From Symbiodinium natans (taxonomy: Eukaryota > Sar > Dinophyceae > Suessiales > Symbiodiniaceae): a stretch of DNA of 64,000 nt. Location of the stretch: assembly GCA_905221605.1 (NCBI GenBank), contig CAJNDS010000280.1:124001-188000 (forward strand), in the 5' to 3' direction. The notes under the pieces are model-generated. The model did no database searches, was not told where the DNA came from, and saw nothing but the letters and a program-made list of their open reading frames with translations. Below are positions 23,401 through 32,765 of the stretch, piece by piece; the stretch's first letter is position 1; every line of letters starts with the position of its first letter. The translations under genes were made by a program, and so were the position numbers.

Positions 23401-26400
23401 TCTTCTTGTAAGGGACTCATGCTCGTACGCAAAAGGGCAGCACGTGGCACCCACGACACTCAAAGCGACCTTCACTTCATTAAGTATGGACCTGTTTCTG
23501 CTTCGACGCCTCTAAACACAGTTCACAATATCGGAAGCCGGCTGCCACTACCCAGCTGCTCAGCAACCAGGGTGGGTGGGCGGGAAAACGCAAGGCAAAC
23601 TCTGCAGACAAGACTGCAGTGTGACCAAACCGACAGTGCACAGGCTCAGCTGTTCAACTCAACTCGAGCACGCACACATACAATGTACACTGTATGGAGG
23701 AGTAGGTGTGGAGAGAGGGCCGGTGTTCTGCCAAACCCAACCGAACCGGGAACACCAACACCTCTACACCAAACCTACTCTCCGGAACCCCGTATGCACA
23801 ACACAAGGGAGGGGCGCGCCAACCTTTTGCAGGAAATGCCGGGCAACAGTCAAGAGCCAACTGGCCCATCTAAGCCCCAAAGAACTGCCGGTTGGCTCTG
23901 CCCAGGCGCGCCCTATACCCCCAACAATCTGCGCGACTGCACAGCGCTACGCAGTACACTCGAAACAACGTGCCGAATTGAAGCATTACAGCGAACTTGA
24001 TCGCCCCAGAAACTTCGCCCAAGGCTCAAGAAGTTCACCCAAATCCAGACGCACTCGGTTCCAGACGCCAAATTTGGACTGCAACTCCGGGGATGGCGCC
24101 GGACTTTCTGGATCATTCAGCCGGCTCAGGCTGTCCGCCTCCACGTTCCTCTCGCCCGCCATGTGCGACATGTCCAACGTCACACCAAGATCCAAGCAAG
24201 CGCTTGCTAGTGTCATCAAAGCGAACGACAAAGTACCCGAAGTAGACAAGCCCTTGCTGCACGAGGCCACCACCGCCAAGTTGTCTCCAAACTGACGCAG
24301 GCGAACTGCGTGCGTGAACTTCCCACCAACTATCTTTGCACGCGCCAAGACGAGCGCCAGCTGCGCCAACAGCTCCAGCGCGCAAATCGCTTCCTGCAGC
24401 CTCTCTGGGCAGGCCCAGGCTGAAGGCAACTGACCACCTTTAATATCCAAGTGGAACCACCAAAGCTGACCACCAGAGCAGAACCAGCCTCCCAATCCGG
24501 CCACGGACGCCCCGGCCCAGGCATCTGCTGCTCCGTTGTTAAGGACAACCTCGCCAGCCCAAGAAGAAGAGTTGTCGCGGAAAGCCCTCTGCAACACTGA
24601 CATCGCTGCCAAACAGACCTGGTCCAAGTCCACATTGGCCGTCCAGACAGAGAAGCGCACCCAGACTTTCCCGGTCAACACGCGAGGCTGCCTAAGCAGC
24701 CTCTTCGCCTCCACCACCGAGCCGACGGGCTGCTTGCCAATTTCGCAAAGCCTCCATCCCTTCTGGACATCGCTCGTCGACGCAGCACGTTGAACCACAA
24801 GCCCGTCCTCCAGCAAGAGAGACAGCTCTTCGAGCTGACCCCATCCCAGGCACTGCAAGCGCGCTCCAGGCCTGTTCAGTCGCTTGAACAGCGGAGCAAG
24901 GAAGGCCCTCAACGCAAGTCGGACCTGAGTGGCCCAAAGCAAGAAGCCTAGCAGCTGCGCCAGAACGCGGCGAGGGACGCGACGTGGATGTAGTCGCCAC
25001 CAGGCCAACTCCCGCAACACTTTGCCCTGCTTGTTCTCCGGCAGCGCCGCCCAGAATTCCGAGATCAGAGTCAGGCGCCAGCCCAAATACGTGAGGTCGT
25101 TTCCGAGGGCAAGCTTCTTCCACGACAGCGGCACCTCCAAAATCTGCAGGATAGCTAGCACAACCAACATTGCGAACGCAGCCCGAGGCAGCAAAAGTAA
25201 GAAGTCGTCCACATACACCGCACCGAGGTGCTTGTGGCGAACGAGCATGTGGATGAGCCGCATCAAAAGCGAAGAGAGACGGCTCCACCAGTAAGCCGAC
25301 CAAGCGGCGCCAAAGTGATTTACCACGTACGCGTAAAATTCGCCCTCCAAAGAGAAGACAGAGAAACCCACGTCCTCTGCAGCAGTTCTTATGGACTTGT
25401 GCGCTCCCTTAACATCCACGCAGAATAAAACCCAAGCGGAGCAGTCCACTTCCCCGCCGCACCAAGCTGCAAACCGGTTGAGCGCTGCCGTGAATAAGTA
25501 CAGGGAGGGAACCTCCGCTCTCTCACAGAAACGAGCAGCAGGGCTGGCGCCACTGGCCTTGGAGTCGCCGATCAATCTGTCCTCCTTGCCCGGAGAGGTC
25601 ACCACACCCAGCTTGCCGATCGCCAACTCGCCCGGCGGAAAACGCTGCTGCACTGCGGGCAGACCCCCTTCAATGTGAACCATGTAACCCTGATCCAGCT
25701 CCTTCTGAACCAACTCGCGCACTCTGGAACGTTCCCTCTCCGCTGAAGCGTGATTGGCGGTGCACAAGCACAAGTCGCAAACATCGCACACCTCCTTGCA
25801 TTCTCGGAGGAGAGAAGCGGCCACACCCCCGATGGGGGGATCGGCCGACGCACACCAGTGGGCGCACCACGTCTCAGCACTTCGCACAAGGGCACATCCG
25901 GATCATCCATACGCTTGGCCAGCGACTCCAATAAGTTCAGCTTGTACGGCGTGAGCTCAAAACGCTGCGTTGCCCAATCCAAATCCACATGTAGCGCAGA
26001 GCAGACGGAAGCCCGCATGGTGTGCACCTCCTCATCTGAGAAAAACGGCCGCTCCAACACTCTGCCCGGTAGAGCTGCCGCCCTACGGCACGCATCTGCC
26101 GGCATTGAGCCCCAAATCGCACATCTAACACAGGCCAGAGGATCACATAGAGCGAAAGGAGGTGGAACCTGCCAGTCCAGTGTACTCAAGATGCCTCCCC
26201 CATCCTTGAAGAACACTCTATGATACGCAGCGCACGCCGCCGGGTCTGCAGGCTGGCAAGGTTCCTTGCCCACTAGCTCCAACACAGGCATGCTTCCCTC
26301 ACTCCCCTCTACCAGGTCCATGCTAGGAGTGAGGAGCTGTCCCTAGTCGTCTTTGGCCAATTGCAACAACTTCTCGCACGCCGATCTCCCATGCTCACCG

Positions 26401-29400
26401 CTGCCGCAATACTCACACTGATGGAGGAATTTGCAATCTGGGAGTGTGCGCCTGAAAAGCAAAACACAAGCCTTTCTGGCGCGCTTTTCCATCACGACCC
26501 TTGCCCCCACGCCCCTTGCCGCCAGCGCCACGACCTTTCCCCTTTGACTCCGCACCGTAGGGGGAAAAGCGCTTCTTTTCCGACGGCAGCTTCGGGCGCG
26601 GCTGGAGCCACATGCGAAGGCTATCCCGCACCACCACCGCCTCGTGGATTGCCTTGTCCAAACTGTGACCCTGGCCCAGCAGATCATTAAGCTGGCGGCA
26701 AAGCTCCGCATCGGCACTCTCAGCTTCAGCCAGGGTCGGCGGCCGCAGACCCATCTCAGATAAGCCCACACGGTGATACAGCATCATGAACTTGTTCGCT
26801 AAAATTTTTCCGGAAGACAGGTGGCACCAATCAACAAGCGCCCAGGCAACGCTCCGAAGACACAACACCTTCTGGACCGCAAACGGCGAAGCTGAAATCT
26901 CCACCTCGGCCGGATCGACTTGTCCAGTTGCATCCGCCAGCAGGCCCAGCAAGGATTTTTCCTTGGAGCCAGCGCAAGAAAGACGAGCCCGATCATACTG
27001 CACCACCGACAAGATCTGCTTCCAAGGAATGAATTTCAGCTCGGCATTTGCACGAGTTGCTTGCACGGCTGGCCATCCGATTCCAGCGCCTCCGCAGGAT
27101 AGCTGGATTCAAACGCCTTCCAGAGCTGCTTCAGCTTGGCCCCATCCAGTTGAGGCCCCAGGGGGACCCCCAGCAAGTTGGAGGCCTCCGAGTTTACTGC
27201 AACTGTCCCGATCTCAGCGTTCGGCTCCGCGCACAGGCTTTTGCAAACAGCGAGCAAGCGTCTCAGTCTGCCGGCTTCCAAACATTGAAGCACGGATGGA
27301 GCAGCCCCTATGTCCACTCCGGCAGACTCCAGAACGGCCCTGAAGGTTTCCTCTGCACCACCCTGTAGTGTCCAGTACAGCTCAGCCGCCGTAGTGAACC
27401 CACGGCTTTGGAGGCGTTGCTTCACCTGGTCGCACAAACCCACCTGCGCCACCAGTTCCCCGAACTTCTGCTTGCAATCCATCGCAGATCAAGGAAAGCA
27501 GAGCACAAGCAAACCAACAGAATCTCAAGACAGCAAGTAAGCTGGCTGGCCCCACTCGGGTTCAATCAAGCTGAACAGGCACGCGCACGCCCGAACTGCC
27601 GCAACGACTCACACAGAGTTACCAGACCAACGCAAGCACACTCTCGCACGCAGGAGACCAAGTCTCACACTCACAAAAACCTCTCTACGAGGTCCCTGCA
27701 AACACACGTTTGCCTCGATCTCCCCCTGAGATCAGATCTCACACGAGATCTCCCCGCTGCAGCTCTCTGAGCAGGCACGCGCACGCCCGAACTGACGCAA
27801 CAACTCACACTACAGTAACTAGACAAATGCAAGCACGCGCTCGCAAGCAGGAGACCATGTCTCGCACGCACAGAAAACCTCTCCTGAGGTCCCTGGCAAA
27901 CACACGTTTGCCCCGATCTCCCCCTGAGATCAGATCTCACACCAGATTTCCTCGCTGCAGCTTTTGACTGCACCGGGCGCACTACGCGCCGGACCCACCA
28001 CACAAAACCTGGGCGCACGCCAAGTGATTGCATGGCTCAAAGGGGGTCGCTTTCAGGGAGGGGTCCTCCTTCCAAACCTGCCAGTGCAAATCATCGATAT
28101 CCTTGGAAGGTGCGCAAGCCCTTCTCACAACCCCGCAGTCCAAAATCACAGCAGCGTGAAACCTAGCACTCAGGCAGTTCACCACGTACATATCTTGCAG
28201 GAGCTGACCCCTTGAAATTTGATCATCTTCTTCGTCGCAGCAGGCATCCTCGGCCTCCATCTCCTCGGACACGCTAGAGCTGCAAGAAGAGATGGTCGAT
28301 CCATCCGACTCAGACTCGGCATCCGTGTCGTCCTCTGACCTTTCCGCTGCACTCAAACCCATAGGGATGGTTTCCAACTTCGCCGTCTTGAAGGCCAAAC
28401 GACACTCTGGGACGGGTCTCCGCGCACCCCGCACTTGTGGCGTTAACGGCACCCAACCTCCCCGGATAGCCTGGACCACTGCCAGCTGGCCCCGCAGCGC
28501 CGGAAGCACATCTTCACGCCCATATTTCTGCGCCATAGCTTCCCCAGAATCGCGAGATCGGTGATGGCCCCACAGACGCTGCCACACACTGTCAATATCA
28601 ACTTGAACACCCCAGGACAAGCCCGTCACCTTCAAGCTATGCAATGTGTACACACCCACAGCCTCCACTGGTAGCTTTCCAACGCTCACCAACAGACGCC
28701 TCAGCTGGGACAGCGCAAAGGTGAAGGAAGCTCTATCCCCACTTGGACCCGGGATCATGAAGTCTGCGTCTCCCAGTCGCTGTCGCAGCAGCGCCACTGC
28801 CGGCGTCCAGTCACCGCAGACCCCAACTGTCAAGCAACCCCAAGGCATAGGCGTGCGTGAAGACTTCGTACGCCAGCAACAGCATCTCAAAATTCCCTCT
28901 ACAATGTCCATCTCATTCACGGAGACCCGCTGCGCATCACTAAACCTCAACGCTGCCCAAATCATGATCAGGAAGGCCACGGTCAGCAACCCATCTCCAT
29001 CCAGGCCCTCTTCCTGGCCCATGCTCTCCAGCACCCTCCGCTCGAAGTTGGCGACGGCGCTTAGAGGTAGTGGCAGCGCTTCCTTGCGAGCTTCCTTTTG
29101 GCCATAAGAGCCAGTCCAGGCAGCGACCACAGGATTTGCCAGGCACGACAGCAGCTTATCCCAACCAAGAATTCCCGCCACGAATTTCAAGGATGTCACT
29201 GGTGCATTGCTCGCGCTCCGCCGCTGCTGAATACAAGCCAAGAAGCTGACCAACACGCTAACTGACGCATCTGCCGTAACAATCTCCCTGCCATAGATGA
29301 AATCCATCCAAAGCTTAAATCCTGACAAGTGCCGCCTCAAAGTTCCCGCAGCTTTCCCACGCAAGACTTTCCACAAACTATCCAGAGCAAGCTCGCCAAG

Positions 29401-31610
29401 GTCCTTGAAGAAAGGCGACGAAGCCAGAAAGGGCATTAGAAGCCCGACCCAAGAATCCGCCAACAAGCGCCACTGCTCATCCTCCCAGTCTTTTGCACGA
29501 GAACCTGGCTGCACTTGGAAAGCCAACCCAACACCAAGCCTCGCACACACAGACGGAGGCTCCAGCGGCAGTGTGAGCTCCAAACTCGGCTGACGCGAGG
29601 AGAAAGACGGACGCGCAAGACCTCCTCTGCGGCACGGTTTGTACCCAGGCACGCCAGCCTCGCTTAAGATATCTGGACGTGGACAACCAACTCCACAAGG
29701 CACACGTGGCGCTGCCACTACGTGGCTCGGCGCGGCTCGAGGCGTGCCCCCATGGTTTAGGCAGTAAGGGCCCACCGCCTCCAACCTTGGACGCGGCAGC
29801 CCAGGCCCTTTCTTCTGCAACATGAAGACAAAAGAAAAACGCAAGGCAAACTCTGCAGACAAGACTGCAGTGTGACCAAACCGACAGTGCACAGGCTCAG
29901 CTGTTCAACTCAACTCGAGCACGCACACATACAATGTACACTGTATGGAGGAGTAGGTGTGGAGAGAGGGCCGGTGTTCTGCCAAACCCAACCGAACCGG
30001 GAACACCAACACATCGTAGACACTACTCGAGCTTGCTGCTTAGGTTTCGGACGGTCAGAATACTTCTGAGCTGGATTCAAGAACATCTGGCCAAAGGCAT
30101 GCCGAGGCACTATAGCAACAGCATGATTCGGGTGTGTCTTCAGCGATGGGTGGTGCACTGCGTGGATCAGTCCAGAGAGGGCCTTGTGGCCAGCGTGCGG
30201 TCCCCAATTCGCAACAACGATGCAGTCAGAAGATAGAAGCTGTTAACACCCGCAGTATGGGCCCCAGACCAAACGAAAAAGCTGGACCCTGGCTAGGCTA
30301 GGAACTTCATCCTCGGACCTTCCGATCTTGCAATGCCATCTGTCAACCGAGAGTCGTGGGAAGTATCCTTGGCACGAGAGGCACCATGCTTTGTACCATT
30401 GCGATCCATTGCGCCCGTTCTCTCAAAAGTCAGAGAGCAAAAAGACCACTACTACATAATATTAGCACAATATTACATACCTCTTGTGCAAATGATTCGA
30501 CGGAAGTGAAGCAATGCGCGCGGCCCAAGGAGCGCCCGCGGTCGCGAGCTGGAGCCACTCGGCCAGGAGCGTGGCCGTGGCCGACTGCCGCTGCACCCGC
30601 AGGTGCAAGGTGCGCAGAGAACGGAGCAGCAGCCAGACCTCGACGCTTTCAAAGAAAAGGAGGCACACGGCACAAGGCCTTAACATCTCTGAGAGAAGCC
30701 GTCTTTATAAGGCTCGGATATAGCTCATGAAGCAAAAAACACAACAGTGCGACAGCTCCCACGGCATTTCTCATGCAACTCCAATGTGACGATGCCGAGA
30801 GGCCTCCAGGCTCCCGGGCGTTGAGCCAAGTGCCATCCGGTCCTTCCTCAGTTGATCCGCTACCTCGGCGCTGGCGACGCAAACGGCGCCCCCCAGCGCA
30901 TCGGAGTGCCCTGCCAGGGACTTGGTGGTAGCGTGCATCACAGCATCTGCACCCAGCAGCAGGGGCCGCTGCAGCGGTGGCGGTGCGAACCTGGCGAGCT
31001 CCGAGGCGCGCGGCGCGGCAACTTCGGTTTGGGTGGCTAAAGCAACTTTTAAGTAGGTAAGCCTTTGGCGGGCTTCGCAAGATTATCGGTTCTGACCCAA
31101 AGTGCGGCCAAAGCTCGTGCCATCCACAGCCACATGGACGCCGGGACAGCCCCTTGCTGCCGCCACGTAGGCCTTGATTCGCGTAATGCGAGGAAGTATC
31201 ACACAATATCCCCCACAAGCGAACAAGAGTCTCAAGAGACCTGGAGTCTCAAGAGGTCGAGCATTCAGATTTAGTTAAACTCCGCTGTCCTTAGTCGGGC
31301 GGAGGCCACAAGCCTTTTGCTACTGCTGTCATTCATGCTGTCATGCTGTTTTCGCACAGTTTTCACGGACTTTCATGCTGAGCCTTGCCTCATCATCCAA
31401 TCAGCCCCATCAGAAAGCCGGCTGGTAGGAGAGTCCGGGGTACAGTATGAGCAGGCATCGACCACAACCATTCGGTACGCGTGAAACTAGGTGCTTCGGC
31501 CCACCGGTGCAGAGAAGGTGCTTTGATGTCAGCCACATCGCAGGAGGGATTCAGAGGCGTCTCCAACCAGATGAGATCACCGGACTTCAAAGATGATGCC
31601 AGCCTCACAG
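20462..31610 (-). CDS. Cystathionine gamma-synthase/lyase-like PLP enzyme, split by large introns
   Basis: This is a Cys/Met-metabolism PLP enzyme (fold type I). Exons found, 5' to 3': about 31600-31515 with GDLIWLETPLNP; about 31490-31450 with YRMVVVDA; 30990-30804 with FAPPPLQRPLLLGADAVMHA and TTKSLAGHSDALGGAV, whose Lys is the expected Schiff-base residue; 30638 onward with WLLLRSLRTLHLRVQRQSA; about 30158-30080 with HHPSLKTHPNHA; 22557-22521 with KLFGSATSLGGV; and 20597-20462 with LLRVSIGLEDFEHLRADL. These match the family in order. The intron 30803-30639 starts with GC. N-terminal exons (substrate pocket, YSR..NPTR region) and two short exons were not found. The gene is probably functional only if very long introns are spliced, because a retroelement and a satellite array lie between exons. 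Synthase and lyase cannot be told apart here. Confidence 0.8.
21040..22400. repeat. Degenerate satellite-like array
   Basis: Six or seven diverged units recur about every 110-300 bp. Each has a core near gatggcacgacattctttg, a preceding catgggttttgaagg, a following caagccttgcacggc, and a second core near caaacacaatgctcgtacga. Cores are visible near 21121, 21350, 21585, 21672, 21925, 22135 and 22362. Units are separated by long G or C runs (21202-21298, 21459-21478, 22245-22290) and by CA repeats (21494-21517). The array lies in an intron of the cystathionine-synthase-like gene. Confidence 0.8.
22397..22432. repeat. TA/CA palindromic microsatellite
   Basis: gatatacacacagtgtgtgt followed by gtatatatc forms a near-perfect inverted repeat of alternating purine/pyrimidine. 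It could extrude as a hairpin. It closes the degenerate satellite array. Confidence 0.7.
23585..23761. repeat. 177-bp direct repeat, 3' copy of the retroelement
   Basis: It starts aaaacgcaaggcaaactctg and ends ccgggaacaccaacac. Base-by-base reading shows no difference from 29836-30012. It lies about 225 bp beyond the RT stop. No target-site duplication is evident outside it, which fits tyrosine-recombinase integration. Confidence 0.93.
23986..26321 (-). pseudogene. Reverse transcriptase/RNase H of the retroelement, frameshifted
   Basis: Two overlapping frames make one polypeptide. The frame starting at 26321 gives the N-terminal part (PFFSDEEVHTMRASV, then TGVRRPIPPSGVWPLL). The frame ending at 23986 gives the RT with FCVDVKGAHKSIR (motif A Asp), VYVDDFLLLL (catalytic motif C) and LTYLGWRL. 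It then gives an RNase H of the DIRS kind with GGWFCSGGQLWWFHLD, AICALELLAQ, FGDNLAVVA and HMAGERNVEADSLSR. The frame change lies near 25800-25860, where both frames are locally open. Either a frameshift mutation or a programmed shift would explain it; since gag is also shifted twice, decay is more likely. Confidence 0.85.
26343..27482 (-). pseudogene. gag-like protein with zinc knuckle, frameshifted
   Basis: Three overlapping frames form one protein. 27482 to about 27040 gives an alpha-helical start (MDCKQKFGELVAQVGL...). About 27066 to 26413 gives a helical middle (LKFIPWKQILSVVQYDRARL) and a Lys/Gly/Arg-rich stretch. The frame ending at 26343 gives CEYCGSGEHGRSAC, an exact CX2CX4HX4C knuckle. 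Such nucleic-acid-binding knuckles are usual in retroelement gag proteins. Frame changes fall near 27050 and 26460. The gene lies directly upstream of RT. Confidence 0.75.
27571..27963. repeat. 196-bp tandem duplication inside the retroelement
   Basis: Copies at 27571-27766 and 27767-27963 share caggcacgcgcacgcccgaa at the start, cgatctccccctgagatcag in the middle and ctgcagct at the end; similarity is about 85-90% by eye. Each copy holds GAGATC/GATCTC inverted motifs. It fills the whole gap between recombinase and gag. It may be the second repeat pair (B1/B2) of a split-direct-repeat element, or a promoter/leader. Confidence 0.85.
27982..29823 (-). CDS. Tyrosine recombinase of the retroelement
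   Basis: An open frame of 613 residues from MLQKKGPG (29823); it stays open to an ATG at 29892 inside the terminal repeat. The catalytic half has WAALRFSDAQRVSV (first Arg of the catalytic set), then TLHSLKVTGLSW, GHHRSRDSGEAMAQKYGRED and a final Tyr. The second basic box reads H-S-L-K where canonical recombinases have H-x-x-R; this variant is common in my recollection of dinoflagellate DIRS copies, but that is memory. Thr/Ser/Asp/Glu-rich residues follow and are probably disordered. The enzyme would insert a circular cDNA without target duplication. Confidence 0.85.
   Translation of the reverse strand: MLQKKGPGLPRPRLEAVGPYCLNHGGTPRAAPSHVVAAPRVPCGVGCPRPDILSEAGVPGYKPCRRGGLARPSFSSRQPSLELTLPLEPPSVCARLGVGLAFQVQPGSRAKDWEDEQWRLLADSWVGLLMPFLASSPFFKDLGELALDSLWKVLRGKAAGTLRRHLSGFKLWMDFIYGREIVTADASVSVLVSFLACIQQRRSASNAPVTSLKFVAGILGWDKLLSCLANPVVAAWTGSYGQKEARKEALPLPLSAVANFERRVLESMGQEEGLDGDGLLTVAFLIMIWAALRFSDAQRVSVNEMDIVEGILRCCCWRTKSSRTPMPWGCLTVGVCGDWTPAVALLRQRLGDADFMIPGPSGDRASFTFALSQLRRLLVSVGKLPVEAVGVYTLHSLKVTGLSWGVQVDIDSVWQRLWGHHRSRDSGEAMAQKYGREDVLPALRGQLAVVQAIRGGWVPLTPQVRGARRPVPECRLAFKTAKLETIPMGLSAAERSEDDTDAESESDGSTISSCSSSVSEEMEAEDACCDEEDDQISRGQLLQDMYVVNCLSARFHAAVILDCGVVRRACAPSKDIDDLHWQVWKEDPSLKATPFEPCNHLACAQVLCGGSGA
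29836..30012. repeat. 177-bp direct repeat, 5' copy of the retroelement
   Basis: Identical to 23585-23761 by eye. It precedes the recombinase gene; an upstream in-frame ATG of that gene (29892) lies inside this repeat. The repeat probably holds promoter or end sequences. Confidence 0.93.
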
Positions 31611-32404
31611 TCCAACAAGGCTCATGCACCAAGGTCACTCAAGGATCTGTGCTTCAACCTCGCGCCTCCTTGTTCCTACATGAGTTCCGCCATGAAAGCT
31701 CCGATTGTTTTCGTCCTGGCCAATCTTTGCAATCGCCTACAGTTCCCCTCAAGAACAAACACAACATGTTGCGCTTCACATACATCTCCCCAATCCCCTC
31801 AAGGATCCATGCGCCCATCTGGACATGTTTGCACATCTTGCTAAGTGGTCTTCGGATCTCCGGCTTGTCTGGCGCTCTTAGTTCACTGGGTCACGGGGGG
31901 GGTACAAGATGCAAGTGGATGGTCCATCCTCTACCTTTGCGACCAGATTCGTATTTCACCTGCCCAAAACAGAAATGCCGAGCAATTGAGGAATATCCAA
32001 CTCTCCTGCATCAAGCGCACGAAAGACACTTAGAGGGCCAAGCGTCTCTCCAGGACTCGGCAAGGGCTCACACTTGCAGCGGCCTCCCACTGAGATCTTC
32101 TGAAGTTGGCCCAGAACCTGCAACAGTGCTCGTAAAGACATGAGGGGCTTGGCATTACACTTACTATGCAAGGTTTTGACAGGGTTGGTCAAGTTTCGGG
32201 GATGTGATACACGGGGAAGCTTTGAAGAGCTTCCGAAATGCCTGAATATGTTGCTCCGTCCAGCGTGGAATTGCCACCGCATCCATGGCCACGTCTGGTA
32301 CTTAGAAAGAAATGCTGCTCAGAAGCTTCTCAGGAGTGCGGGACCATACAGACATCCTTCCCAAGGGTAGAGCAAATGGATGAGGGGGATAAGGCCGGGA
32401 AAGG

Positions 32405-32765
32405 GGCAGCAGCAGGGGTTTGGGCATGCACTGGAGCCCTTAAAGGATGAGGGGGTACGGGGAGCAGCGAGGTTTTTTCGCTCTTGTTCCCTTCATTTCA
32501 AGGTGGGCTTAAGGCAGCAGCGGGGGGTTTGGGCATGCATTGGAGGCCTTAGAACACTTCATTACAAGGGGTTGGCAAAAACCCAGCTGCTGCCCCACAC
32601 TCCCCTCTACTATGCCTACCCCCTCATCCTTGATGAAGTGTGTTAAGGGTTCAGTGCATGCCCAGACCCCCCCCACCCACCCCCACTTGCCCTTCCCCAC
32701 CTTGGTCTGAAGTGCTTTTAAGGGCTCCAGTGCCAAACCCCTGCTCCCCCCCACCCGCCCCGGCT
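32405..32765. repeat. Inverted-repeat cluster, MITE-like
   Basis: The unit tttgggcatgcactggagcc...cttaaaggatgaggg appears direct at 32419-32453 and partly at 32528-32550. It appears inverted at 32616-32670 (ccccctcatccttga...agtgcatgcccagac) and partly at 32716-32745 (aagggctccagtgccaaacc). The whole can fold back on itself. No coding potential is seen. Confidence 0.7.

Larger units (their letters stand above)
23585..30012 (-). mobile_element. DIRS-like tyrosine-recombinase retroelement
   Basis: A 6.43-kb element is bounded by 177-bp direct repeats that are identical by eye (23585-23761 and 29836-30012). In the minus direction it encodes a tyrosine recombinase, then a gag-like protein with a zinc knuckle, then reverse transcriptase/RNase H. 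A tandem 196-bp repeat sits between recombinase and gag. Reverse transcriptase plus tyrosine recombinase, with no DDE integrase or protease, places it with DIRS/Ngaro/PAT elements. The order recombinase-gag-RT is permuted relative to DIRS-1 (gag, RT-RNase H, recombinase). gag and RT are each broken into different frames; the recombinase frame is open. It is inserted in the sense orientation in an intron of the cystathionine-synthase-like gene. Confidence 0.88.

Noticed and set aside
23576..24295. 239-codon plus-strand frame
   Set aside because: It runs antisense to the RT/RNase H reading and through the 177-bp repeat; no domain, so a shadow frame.
31481..32143. 220-codon plus-strand frame
   Set aside because: Antisense to the exon with WLETPLNP of the PLP enzyme; no recognisable motif.
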